Origin: JBBDXA01 sp040902585
GTDB taxonomy: Bacteria; Planctomycetota; Phycisphaerae; Phycisphaerales; Phycisphaeraceae
Direction: 5' to 3'
Assembly (NCBI GenBank): GCA_040902585.1
Contig: JBBDXA010000156.1
Coordinates: 1 to 22,573, forward strand
Length of the DNA stretch: 22,573 nucleotides
The position numbers and the translations under genes are program-made. Each line of letters begins with the position of its first letter. The first letter of the stretch is position 1. The notes beneath the pieces are model-generated. The model saw only the letters and a list, made by a program, of their open reading frames with translations. It did no database searches and was not told the DNA's origin. Below are positions 6,102-12,471 of this stretch, in pieces.

Positions 6102-7547
6102 ATGGACGATATCACAGAACTGAGTGCGGAGTCTTCGTCGTCGATCCTCGTAGGCGAGCGGGCTGAGGATGATGCTGTCGCCATTGGCCGAGTGGTTCCC
6201 CGAGCCTCCGGTGAGGAGGCCGGGGAGAACTCGGGCGGTGGCGGCGGCGGAGCCGGGGGGTGCCTGAGTAACACCCCCCCTACAAACGGTCAGGACCGTT
6301 ACAGCGGAACGGACACGTTGCATGTCTCGTACTGCATCGAGTGGGGTCCAGAGTTCGCAGAGATAAGCGATCAGTTGGAAGCGGCGAAGAAGGCGTCGGC
6401 TGAACGCGGTGACGTTGAAGATCAGCAGATCAAACTGGGCGGATACGTGTATACAGTCGGGTCGCGGGGGGTGGGCGGTGAAGACGGCGCGCCGTACATG
6501 GCGTACGTGCTTCGCAGCGGCGGTGTGGCACTGCTGTTGTCGAGAAAGGACAAGCCGAGCGGTCAGACACCAAACGTGCGTATCGAGTTCGGAGCGTTGG
6601 CGTGCCTCGCGGCCGGGGCACTTGACGACTTGGCGGCATCAGTGCGAGCGCGTGTATCGTCGTTCGGTGTTATCAAGCGCGAGTGCGTGGGTCGAGTAGA
6701 CTTCTTCGTTGACCTGGCTGGCGTACCGGTTGCACCCTTCGTGAATGCCTTTCGTGAGAATCGAGTCATCACACGGGCAAGAAAGAACGCAGAGTACGGC
6801 GTGTATTGCGACGGCCACAATTCAACGGGCTTCACCATCGGAACTGATACACGATTGCGTGTCTATGACAAGGTGGCGGAGCTTGAGAAGAATCGGACGA
6901 AGTTCGCCGCATGGGTTGATCTGGAGTGGGACGGGAAAGAGCCGGATGAATGCACGCGCGTTGAATTCCAACTTCGGCGCAATGCACTCAAGGCGTACAA
7001 GATCACAACGCTCGATGAACTCGTTGCAGCTGCTGGCGGTATCACGGCTGACCTGGGCGAGGGGTGGTTTCGTCTGACGACTCATGCAGTGGATCGACGG
7101 AATCAGAAGCGGGCGCAAACAAGCGAGATATGGACCTGGGTGCAAGCTGGATACCGGCAGGTGTACGGCGAAGGCAGGCGACGGCGAGTGATGGACCGAA
7201 AGCGGGCAGACGTAGACGCGCTGGTTCGACAGGGGATGGGCTGCTTCGAATCCGCGTTGGCGATCATGGGTGGTTCTGCCGAGGGCACGGACGAGCTCGT
7301 GGCTCGGTTGCAAGCGAAGCTTGACGAAGTCGCGGCCAAGCGGGAGGAACGGAGCGGCGACGATGTATACACCTCCGTTGCGAGAAAGCGAAAGGCGTTT
7401 GAGTCAGCGTATCCAGTCGAGCCGGCGATGCATGCACGATTCCGGCAGTCGTACAAGGGAGTTGACAGTCGAACACATGATGTGTATCCTATACACAGAT
7501 CGGTCAACCACTATACACGAGGTCACCATGAGCAAACACGACGATGA
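6102..7547 (+). CDS. Rep_trans-family rolling-circle initiator / NicK-like relaxase
   Basis: 481 residues from ATG 6102, chosen because GGAG (6091-6094) precedes it by 7 bp; an in-frame GTG at 6087 is the alternative. After a disordered G-rich stretch (residues about 40-55) comes DTLHVSYCIEW, then GRVDFFVDL (about 197-205), GFTIGTDTRLRVYDK with the probable catalytic tyrosine (Y255), and TRVEFQLRR (about 285-293). This order matches Rep_trans proteins, which nick DNA for rolling-circle replication (pT181 Rep, phage RstA) or conjugative transfer (ICEBs1 NicK). The C-terminal third is helical and charged, perhaps for origin recognition. The 3' end overlaps the next gene by 20 bp and contains its promoter. 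Whether it serves replication, mobilisation or both cannot be told from sequence. Confidence 0.75.
   Translation: MDDITELSAESSSSILVGERAEDDAVAIGRVVPRASGEEAGENSGGGGGGAGGCLSNTPPTNGQDRYSGTDTLHVSYCIEWGPEFAEISDQLEAAKKASAERGDVEDQQIKLGGYVYTVGSRGVGGEDGAPYMAYVLRSGGVALLLSRKDKPSGQTPNVRIEFGALACLAAGALDDLAASVRARVSSFGVIKRECVGRVDFFVDLAGVPVAPFVNAFRENRVITRARKNAEYGVYCDGHNSTGFTIGTDTRLRVYDKVAELEKNRTKFAAWVDLEWDGKEPDECTRVEFQLRRNALKAYKITTLDELVAAAGGITADLGEGWFRLTTHAVDRRNQKRAQTSEIWTWVQAGYRQVYGEGRRRRVMDRKRADVDALVRQGMGCFESALAIMGGSAEGTDELVARLQAKLDEVAAKREERSGDDVYTSVARKRKAFESAYPVEPAMHARFRQSYKGVDSRTHDVYPIHRSVNHYTRGHHEQTRR
6255..6279. other. Perfect hairpin in rep: candidate nicking origin
   Basis: ggggggtg, 9-nt loop cctgagtaa, cacccccc: a perfect 8-bp GC stem within the 5' part of rep. 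It sits 5 bp before a second perfect inverted repeat. In pT181-type plasmids the double-strand origin lies within rep, and ICEBs1 oriT is next to nicK, so a dso/oriT role is plausible but unproven. Confidence 0.45.
6285..6300. other. Second perfect inverted repeat in rep
   Basis: aacggtc, spacer ag, gaccgtt: perfect 7-bp arms with a 2-bp spacer. It could be a Rep dimer binding site next to the hairpin at 6255-6279. Confidence 0.45.
7463..7491 (+). promoter_or_regulatory. Strong promoter for the RHH-xis-int genes
   Basis: TTGACA (7463-7468), 17-bp spacer, TATCCT (7486-7491). The -35 is perfect and the spacing ideal. It lies inside the 3' end of rep and drives toward ATG 7528. Confidence 0.65.
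7483..7518. promoter_or_regulatory. Operator-like ATACAC repeats over the promoter
   Basis: GTGTAT (7483-7488) and ATACAC (7492-7497) form an inverted repeat across the -10 box, and a further ATACAC is at 7513-7518. The layout fits autorepression by the ribbon-helix-helix protein encoded directly downstream. Confidence 0.5.
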
Positions 7548-7797
7548 CAATGCGGACGAAGGCGAAATTCGCGTTCAGGTTCCTGTGAAGGCCGACTATC
7601 TCCGTCGCGTGGATGAACTGGCAACGAAGATGGGCGTGGGTCGCGGGCGGATGATCGCGATGCTTCTGGAAGCGGGCGTCGATGACAATGACTGGATGAT
7701 CAAGATCGTAACGTCGAAGTTCATGGCGCCAGTGGTGAACGTGGTGAAGGGGTGGATGGGTCGGGGCAAGGGTAAGGCAGAACCAAAGGGGATGTGA
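7528..7797 (+). CDS. Ribbon-helix-helix DNA-binding protein, probable autorepressor
   Basis: 89 residues; ATG 7528 follows GAGG (7519-7522) at 5 bp. After an acidic start (MSKHDDDNADEG) comes a strand, EIRVQVPV, then helix ADYLRRVDELATKMGV, then helix GRGRMIAMLLEAGV: the pattern of CopG/Arc-type ribbon-helix-helix proteins. A basic tail (GKGKAEPKGM) follows. It overlaps the end of rep by 20 bp and is followed by the excisionase-like gene after 3 bp. Copy-number or integrase control are the likely roles; the operator-like repeats over its promoter support self-regulation. The fold call is by pattern only. Confidence 0.65.
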   Translation: MSKHDDDNADEGEIRVQVPVKADYLRRVDELATKMGVGRGRMIAMLLEAGVDDNDWMIKIVTSKFMAPVVNVVKGWMGRGKGKAEPKGM

Positions 7798-7800
7798 TTT

Positions 7801-8004
7801 ATGAGTGAAGGCGATCCGATCATGAGCTTACGTCAAGTGGGTGCATACCTGGGCGGCATGTGCGTAAGGAGCGTTCATCGTCTCATCGCGGCGGGGTTCT
7901 TGCCGCGGCCAATTCCACTGTCGCCAAGTGGGAAGAAGAAGGGGCTGCGTCAATCATGGGTCGATGCGTATGCTGATCGGCGAGAACGGGGGGTACAGCG
8001 ATGA
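7801..8004 (+). CDS. Excisionase-like helix-turn-helix protein
   Basis: 67 residues. MSLRQVGAYLGGMCVRSVHRLIAAGFLPRPIPLS fits the winged helix-turn-helix of AlpA/MerR-like excisionases: first helix of a DNA-binding turn, recognition helix, then a basic wing (SGKKKGLRQ) and a C-terminal W-x-D helix. ATG 7801 has a purine-rich AAGGGGA upstream at 8 bp. Its stop overlaps the integrase start as ATGA (8001-8004), implying translational coupling. Such proteins bend attachment-site DNA and direct excision. Small HTH proteins with other roles cannot be excluded. Confidence 0.68.
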   Translation: MSEGDPIMSLRQVGAYLGGMCVRSVHRLIAAGFLPRPIPLSPSGKKKGLRQSWVDAYADRRERGVQR

Positions 8005-9287
8005 AGGAGTACGTATTCCGTCGTAAGCGGGTCCGGAATGGAAAGCGTCAGACGAGCCGGGTGTATACAGGCCGGTTCCAGCTTCCCGGCGATCTTCGCC
8101 CGACGGATGTACCGCTGGATGTCACGGACAAGCGTGTAGCGGAGAACAAGCTTCGGCAATTCGTTGTGAACGAAGAGCGGCGACAGGCCGGGCTGGTCAT
8201 TCCTGCGGAGTTGGTGAACGGCGCATCGCGTCCGTTGTCGGATCACCTGGACGATTTTCTCAAGGACAAGGCGTCGCTCGGCAGAGCGAAGGACTATCGA
8301 CTTCATCTTCGCAACCGCGTGAATAAGCTGCTCGCAGAGTGCCAGTGGAAGCATGCAAAGGACATCACGGCGGATTCCTTCGTGGCATGGCGAACGCAGC
8401 AAAAGGCGATGAGTGCCAAGACGGCGAATGACTACCTCGATGCGGCTTCGGGGCTGGTGAAGTGGATGATTTCACAGCGTCGCCTCGCATCGAATCCGTT
8501 GGCGTCGGTGGAGCGTGTCGACGGTCGCGGACGGGAGACCTTCGAACGTGCGGTTCTGACTGCTGATGAGTTTCAGCGGCTTCTACAGCATGCTGGCAGC
8601 AATCGGCGTGTGTTGTACCTCGTAGCAGTAATGACGAGTCTTCGGCGGGGAACGCTCTACAAACTGACCTGGGCCGATGTGCATCTCGATGAAGCCGAGG
8701 CGTTCATCCGCGTCCGGGCTGCACATAACAAGAATCGCCAAGAGCAGATTTGCGAGCTTCGTGAAGATGTTGTCGCAGAGCTTCGCCGTATTCGTCCCGC
8801 CGATAGCAAGCCGTCATCGCGTGTATTCAATCGAATCCTTCCGTACCGGCATACTGATTTTCTCAAGGACGATCTGAAGGCGGCGGGTATCACGCGGGAG
8901 GGAAGGGAACGGTTCGACTTCCATGCACTTCGTCACACGGCATGCACCTGGGCGGCAAACAGTGGCCAACACGGGCCGAACCTTCGAGCTTTCAGCGGCC
9001 ACAAGACGGACAGGCAACTGAGCCGCTACACCCATCCGACGCGTGAGGTCGTTCGTAGAGTGGTTGAAACCTTTCCCCGATTCGACTTGGCGGAACGTGG
9101 GACACACATAGGGACACCCGGATCGGTCGCAGAGTGTCCGAATCAGTCCGTATCTGTCGCAGTTGGGAAATCGGCGGCTATTGCGAAGGGCCGCAATTCC
9201 AACGGGAAAACAAGGGCTTTCCAAGCTGAAAACGCAAGCCTCGGAGCGGGGAAAAGTGAATGGGCCATAGAGGACTTGAACCTCTGA
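8001..9287 (+). CDS. int: Tyrosine-recombinase integrase (C-terminus set by the attachment site)
   Basis: 428 residues with the full catalytic set: R215 (LRRG), K244 in the beta-hairpin (HNKNR), H308-x-x-R311 (HALRH), H334 (GHKT) and Y343 (SRYTH). Residues about 75-165 form the core-binding SAM-like domain; residues 1-70 are the basic arm-binding part. The start overlaps the upstream stop. The last nine residues, EWAIEDLNL, are encoded by attR, and stop TGA (9285-9287) takes its final base from chromosomal tRNA sequence. Residues about 365-419 look unstructured. In the excised circle the frame would run on for 63 codons. It should integrate the element at tRNA-Val and, with the excisionase-like protein, remove it. 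Confidence 0.95.
   Translation: MKEYVFRRKRVRNGKRQTSRVYTGRFQLPGDLRPTDVPLDVTDKRVAENKLRQFVVNEERRQAGLVIPAELVNGASRPLSDHLDDFLKDKASLGRAKDYRLHLRNRVNKLLAECQWKHAKDITADSFVAWRTQQKAMSAKTANDYLDAASGLVKWMISQRRLASNPLASVERVDGRGRETFERAVLTADEFQRLLQHAGSNRRVLYLVAVMTSLRRGTLYKLTWADVHLDEAEAFIRVRAAHNKNRQEQICELREDVVAELRRIRPADSKPSSRVFNRILPYRHTDFLKDDLKAAGITREGRERFDFHALRHTACTWAANSGQHGPNLRAFSGHKTDRQLSRYTHPTREVVRRVVETFPRFDLAERGTHIGTPGSVAECPNQSVSVAVGKSAAIAKGRNSNGKTRAFQAENASLGAGKSEWAIEDLNL
9099..9117. repeat. Candidate integrase arm site, right end
   Basis: gggacacacatagggacac, identical to 5372-5390 and in the same orientation, 141 bp inside the attR core and within the 3' part of int. See the left copy for the two interpretations. 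Confidence 0.5.
9259..9286. repeat. attR: 28-bp direct repeat overlapping tRNA-Val and the int 3' end
   Basis: Identical to 5310-5337. Bases 9261-9286 are the 3' 26 nt of the intact tRNA-Val. The int stop codon straddles its right edge. Confidence 0.92.
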
Positions 9288-9334
9288 CCTCTTCCATGTC
9301 AAGGAAGCGCGCTAGCCAACTGCGCCAATGGCCC
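9261..9334 (-). tRNA. tRNA-Val (GAC)
   Basis: The minus strand folds as a complete cloverleaf: acceptor GGGCCAT pairs with ATGGCCC, discriminator A; D-arm GCGC...GCGC; anticodon stem CTTCC/GGAAG with loop TTGACAT, anticodon GAC; T-arm AGAGG...CCTCT with loop TTCAAGT. CCA is not encoded (TTC follows). Its 3' end is the element's integration target and has been restored by the element's copy of the sequence. It now reads toward the antisense strand of int, with no terminator close by. Confidence 0.95.
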
Positions 9335-9345
9335 GTCTGGTGGGG

Positions 9346-9373
9346 ATTATAGCCCTGGTCGATACCATCGCAA
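9346..9373 (-). promoter_or_regulatory. Probable tRNA-Val promoter
   Basis: On the minus strand TTGCGA (9373-9368), 16-bp spacer, TATAAT (9351-9346). The perfect -10 puts the start of transcription a few bases before the tRNA. Confidence 0.6.
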
Positions 9374-9420
9374 CTGTGCCGGGCCGGGGGATGCCGGGCC
9401 GGAGGAGCCGGGGATGCTGA

Positions 9421-10716
9421 TCACTTCGACGCCTTCATGTGCAGCTTCGCGAAGCGGATGTACACGTCCCAGTGCGCTTTGGTCACCGCGTGCTTGCCGG
9501 GGTCGTAGTGGTAGTGCAGCGTGGTGCCCAGCAGCTTGTTGAAGTCAGCTTTCTCGCTGGGATCGATGCCCTTCAAACCGTACAGCGCGTAGACCGGATT
9601 CGCGGCGATGAGCACCTGGTGCTGACCATCCGGGTTGGCCCACTGGTCCTGCTCGGCCGCGGTGAAGAGCACCGGGCGCGGGGCGCAGATCGCGACGAGG
9701 CAGTGCTGATCGAAGGGTAGCTTCTCCGTCTGATCGTTGAACGCCTTGAACGTGTCGCAAAACCAATGTGGGAAACTTGTGTTGATGCGCTTGACGGTTT
9801 CAGCCTTGGGGTTTTGATTGCGTGATGGGCCTGACCCGCCGCAGCCGGCCATGTTGGCGACGACGCCGGCGATGCGGTCATCGAACGCCGCCGCGAGCAG
9901 CGCGGCTTTGCCGTTGCGCGAGTGGCCCAGCGCGAAGATATGCTTCGCGTCAATATCACTGTCGCTGGTGAGATAGTCCACCGCGCGGTGAATGCCATAG
10001 GCCCACGCGCCGATCGCGCTCCACTCATGCGGCCCTGCTTCCTTCTGACCGGCGGGCCTGAAGAAAGGGAACGCGCCGGCGTTGCGATCGTTCTTGTCCG
10101 GCACCACATCGCCGTAGTAAAACGTCGCCACGGCGAAGCCCTGATCGATCGCGTTCTCAAACTCCCATCGCCCCGCGCTGGTGCCGCGGCCTGCATCCGT
10201 CGCCTTGTTGTCCTTCACGCCGGCTCCCGGGCGCATCCAGCCTTTGGCCAGCGGAATGGTCGGATCGTCGGTGGTGGTGTGATTGCCGTTGAAGTTAAGG
10301 CCCACGAAGCACGGCGCGCGACCGCCGGTCCCCTGCCGCGTGTTGGGGATGACGAGCAGAAGATCGATGGTCGGGCAGCCCTCGGGACCGAAGGCGATGT
10401 TGACGAGCTTTTTCGTGGCCTTGCCGCCGAGATAGTTCTTGTCTTCGGCGACCACCTTCGCGGTGATCCTTTCCGGCGCGGATGGGAAGTAGCCGTACAT
10501 GTAATGTTGAAACAGATGCTTCAGCTCGGGGCGGCGCTTGGCTTCCCACTGCTCCTTCGTGGTGATGCGCGCTCCATCCAGGGTGACAAGCGGGTCGGGG
10601 AATTCCTTGATCACCGGAAGCGCTTCAAACGCCGGCAGATCATCAGCTGCGACGGACATCGCTGGAAAGATCGAGGATGCGAGAGCGAGAACGAGCATGG
10701 TGCGACAAACTGTCAT
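9421..10716 (-). CDS. Secreted CE15-like glucuronoyl/acyl esterase (alpha/beta hydrolase)
   Basis: 431 residues from ATG 10716, preceded by GGAG at 8 bp; a signal peptide follows (VCRTMLVLALASSIFPAMSVAA). GHSRNGK at 264-270, with nucleophile Ser266, followed by AALLAAAFDDRIAGVVAN, matches carbohydrate esterase family 15, where the serine sits in GCSR/GHSR-x-GK. Other family-like pieces are HYMYGYFP near 70, VGLNFNGNHTT near 138, VATFYYGDVVPD near 196, CGGSG near 292, and ICAPRPVLFTAAEQDQWANP near 343. His409 (GKHAVTKAHWDVY) is the likely catalytic histidine. CE15 enzymes cut ester links between lignin and glucuronoxylan; an acetyl-ester role is the alternative. Its position just upstream of the tRNA is probably accidental. 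Confidence 0.83.
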   Translation of the reverse strand: MTVCRTMLVLALASSIFPAMSVAADDLPAFEALPVIKEFPDPLVTLDGARITTKEQWEAKRRPELKHLFQHYMYGYFPSAPERITAKVVAEDKNYLGGKATKKLVNIAFGPEGCPTIDLLLVIPNTRQGTGGRAPCFVGLNFNGNHTTTDDPTIPLAKGWMRPGAGVKDNKATDAGRGTSAGRWEFENAIDQGFAVATFYYGDVVPDKNDRNAGAFPFFRPAGQKEAGPHEWSAIGAWAYGIHRAVDYLTSDSDIDAKHIFALGHSRNGKAALLAAAFDDRIAGVVANMAGCGGSGPSRNQNPKAETVKRINTSFPHWFCDTFKAFNDQTEKLPFDQHCLVAICAPRPVLFTAAEQDQWANPDGQHQVLIAANPVYALYGLKGIDPSEKADFNKLLGTTLHYHYDPGKHAVTKAHWDVYIRFAKLHMKASK

Positions 10717-10933
10717 AGGAGAATCTCCGCTGAATGGAACAGGAACCGCGAAGCACCCATTGTAGCGATCGTTCGGTCCGCCCCTCAGCCGCCGGCGCAT
10801 TCAAACTGGTTTCCCTTAGCAACTGAACGGGTGATGCCCCGAGTCGCCGTGACACAGGGTGATGACAAGACTCCAGCAGACGCGTCAACCTCTTGCACGC
10901 GAAGCAATCGAATCTGCCATGGAGTTGTTCAAC

Positions 10934-12034
10934 ATGAACGGATCGCGACGAACATTGACCCTCCTTGGCGGTGCCTCGGTGACTTTGATGGCACCATCGG
11001 TACTCTTCGCCGCGGACCTGGGGCCTTACTGGCGTTTCTCCGGCGTGTTTCACCCGGCTGTGGCGCACTTTCCCATCGCGCTGCTGCTGGTCGCGGGACT
11101 GATCGAACTGTTCCGGTTCGGAAAGCGGACGAAGGTGCCGGGCGATCCGGCCTTCATCTGTCTCGTGCTCGGCGCGATCGCGGCAGTCGTGACCAGCGCG
11201 CTCGGCTGGGCCAACGCCGATGCCGGCGGAGAGTATCACGGCACCCTTGCAACCGTGCTCGATCAACATCGCTGGATGGGCGTGGGCGTCGCCGCACTCG
11301 CCATTGTCACCGTCATCATCGCCATAGCTTCACGTCGCAGGCAGGAGCGATCTCGTCTCCGTTGGCCCACGCGACTGGGGCTGGCTGCATGCGCGCTGCT
11401 CGTGGGCCTCGTCGGTTCCCACGGCGGCAAGCTCACGCACGGCCTGAACTACTACAACGAGGCGTGGGACACGCTTCAGTCTGAACTGCATCCCAAGCCC
11501 GCGACGGAACTGGCTTCGACGACGAAAGACAACTCCGCCGCGCCTGCTTCGCCGGATGTCGTGGCGGCAAAGAGCCTGGAAACGAAACCGGCTGCGGAAC
11601 CCGTGTCCGTCGTTACTCCCGGCCAAGCACCCGCGGGGAACGACGCGAACCGAGACACCACTCCCGTAGCGCCAGACAACGTCAAGGCAGTCGCGACACC
11701 GGGCTCTGTAGCGCAGGCCGTCGCGGCCGCAACGATCGACTTTCACACGCAGATTCAACCGCTCTTTGCGACCCACTGCCACAAGTGCCACGACTCGTCG
11801 AAGAAAAAGGGCGAGTACCGGATGGACGATCGCGCCGCGGCCTTCGTGCCGGGCGACTCGGGCGAGATGCCGATCGTTCGCGGCAACGCGGAGGACAGCA
11901 TGCTCATCAAGGTTCTTGAGGGCAAGGGCGATTACGAAGACACGACGATGCCGCCCAAAGGGGCGCGACTCACCACAGAGCAGATCGCGCTGGTCAGGCA
12001 ATGGATCAACGAAGGAGCGGACTGGCCGCAGTAA
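10934..12034 (+). CDS. DUF2231 membrane protein fused to planctomycete cytochrome c (PSCyt1)
   Basis: 366 residues; ATG 10934 has GGAG at 9 bp (in-frame ATGs at 10859 and 10919 lie upstream). The N-terminal half has about four membrane segments (about 44-60, 74-91, 114-133, 146-161) with HPAVAHFPIALLL, the hallmark of DUF2231. A long A/P/T/S-rich linker (about 187-265) leads to a C-terminal cytochrome module: DFHTQIQPLFATH, C282-H-K-C-H286 (CX2CH heme site), KKKGEYRMD, MPPKGARLTTEQ and IALVRQWINEGADW. The heme domain should sit outside the cytoplasmic membrane and may pass electrons to or from the membrane part. The partner is unknown; the DUF1549/DUF1553 protein at the left edge is one candidate. 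Confidence 0.85.
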   Translation: MNGSRRTLTLLGGASVTLMAPSVLFAADLGPYWRFSGVFHPAVAHFPIALLLVAGLIELFRFGKRTKVPGDPAFICLVLGAIAAVVTSALGWANADAGGEYHGTLATVLDQHRWMGVGVAALAIVTVIIAIASRRRQERSRLRWPTRLGLAACALLVGLVGSHGGKLTHGLNYYNEAWDTLQSELHPKPATELASTTKDNSAAPASPDVVAAKSLETKPAAEPVSVVTPGQAPAGNDANRDTTPVAPDNVKAVATPGSVAQAVAAATIDFHTQIQPLFATHCHKCHDSSKKKGEYRMDDRAAAFVPGDSGEMPIVRGNAEDSMLIKVLEGKGDYEDTTMPPKGARLTTEQIALVRQWINEGADWPQ

Positions 12035-12087
12035 ACGCGGCGAATGCCGGTGAAGTCATTCAATCGATCTATATAAGGAGTATCGAC

Positions 12088-12324
12088 ATGGTCGTAGCAT
12101 CACATCGCCGCAACTGGCTCAACCGAATCAAGCAGGTCATGCGCTCGCGCCACTACAGTTGGCTGGCGGAGGCACGCGACGGCGAACCGATCGACCGCGT
12201 GATGGCGGATGTCGTGGCGGATGTCATGCACATTTGCCGGAGGCAAGGCATCTCGTTCGACGAACTCATGCAGCGGAGTCGCTCGCAGTTCGAGGTGGAA
12301 GAACGGGAGGCGACGCGCGTCTGA
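12088..12324 (+). CDS. Small conserved-looking protein of unknown function
   Basis: 78 residues. ATG 12088 has one of the best Shine-Dalgarno sequences of the window, AAGGAG (12075-12080) at 7 bp, so it is very likely translated. The sequence is charged and mostly helical (RNWLNRIKQVM, SWLAEARDGEPIDRVMADVVADVMHICRRQ, SFDELMQRSRSQFEVEE). There is no signal peptide or membrane segment. It lies 53 bp after the PSCyt1 gene on the same strand and could be co-transcribed. No family recognised. Confidence 0.65.
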   Translation: MVVASHRRNWLNRIKQVMRSRHYSWLAEARDGEPIDRVMADVVADVMHICRRQGISFDELMQRSRSQFEVEEREATRV

Positions 12325-12471
12325 GTCGTGTCGCCTGCCGCCAAAGTGCATGCTTCCAGCAATCATCTTGCATTTGAGGTTCCGGTCTCCCCTCGAATCA
12401 GGTAGCATGGTCATGATCGCGCTGCCGAAGTGGCGGCGAATTGACTCTTGTCACCTGCGAAAGGGGGACCG

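Larger units (their letters stand above)
5310..9286 (+). mobile_element. Integrative element in tRNA-Val with rolling-circle Rep
   Basis: A 3.98-kb unit flanked by 28-bp direct repeats, inserted in the 3' end of tRNA-Val(GAC). All genes are on the plus strand: an unknown protein (5520), a Rep_trans-type initiator or relaxase (6102), a ribbon-helix-helix protein (7528), an excisionase-like protein (7801) and a tyrosine integrase (8001) next to attR. There are no capsid, packaging or conjugation-channel genes, so it is probably a plasmid-like integrative or mobilisable element, or a satellite depending on a helper. Intact att repeats and an integrase with all catalytic residues suggest it may still be able to excise. 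Confidence 0.88.

Noticed and set aside
5310..9286. Element as a complete prophage
   Set aside because: No capsid, portal, terminase, tail or lysis gene is present, and the size is too small for a tailed phage; a satellite or plasmid-like element fits better.
9922..11484. Open plus-strand frame of 520 codons
   Set aside because: Antisense to the CE15-like esterase and out of frame with the DUF2231-PSCyt1 gene; no motif, no Shine-Dalgarno.
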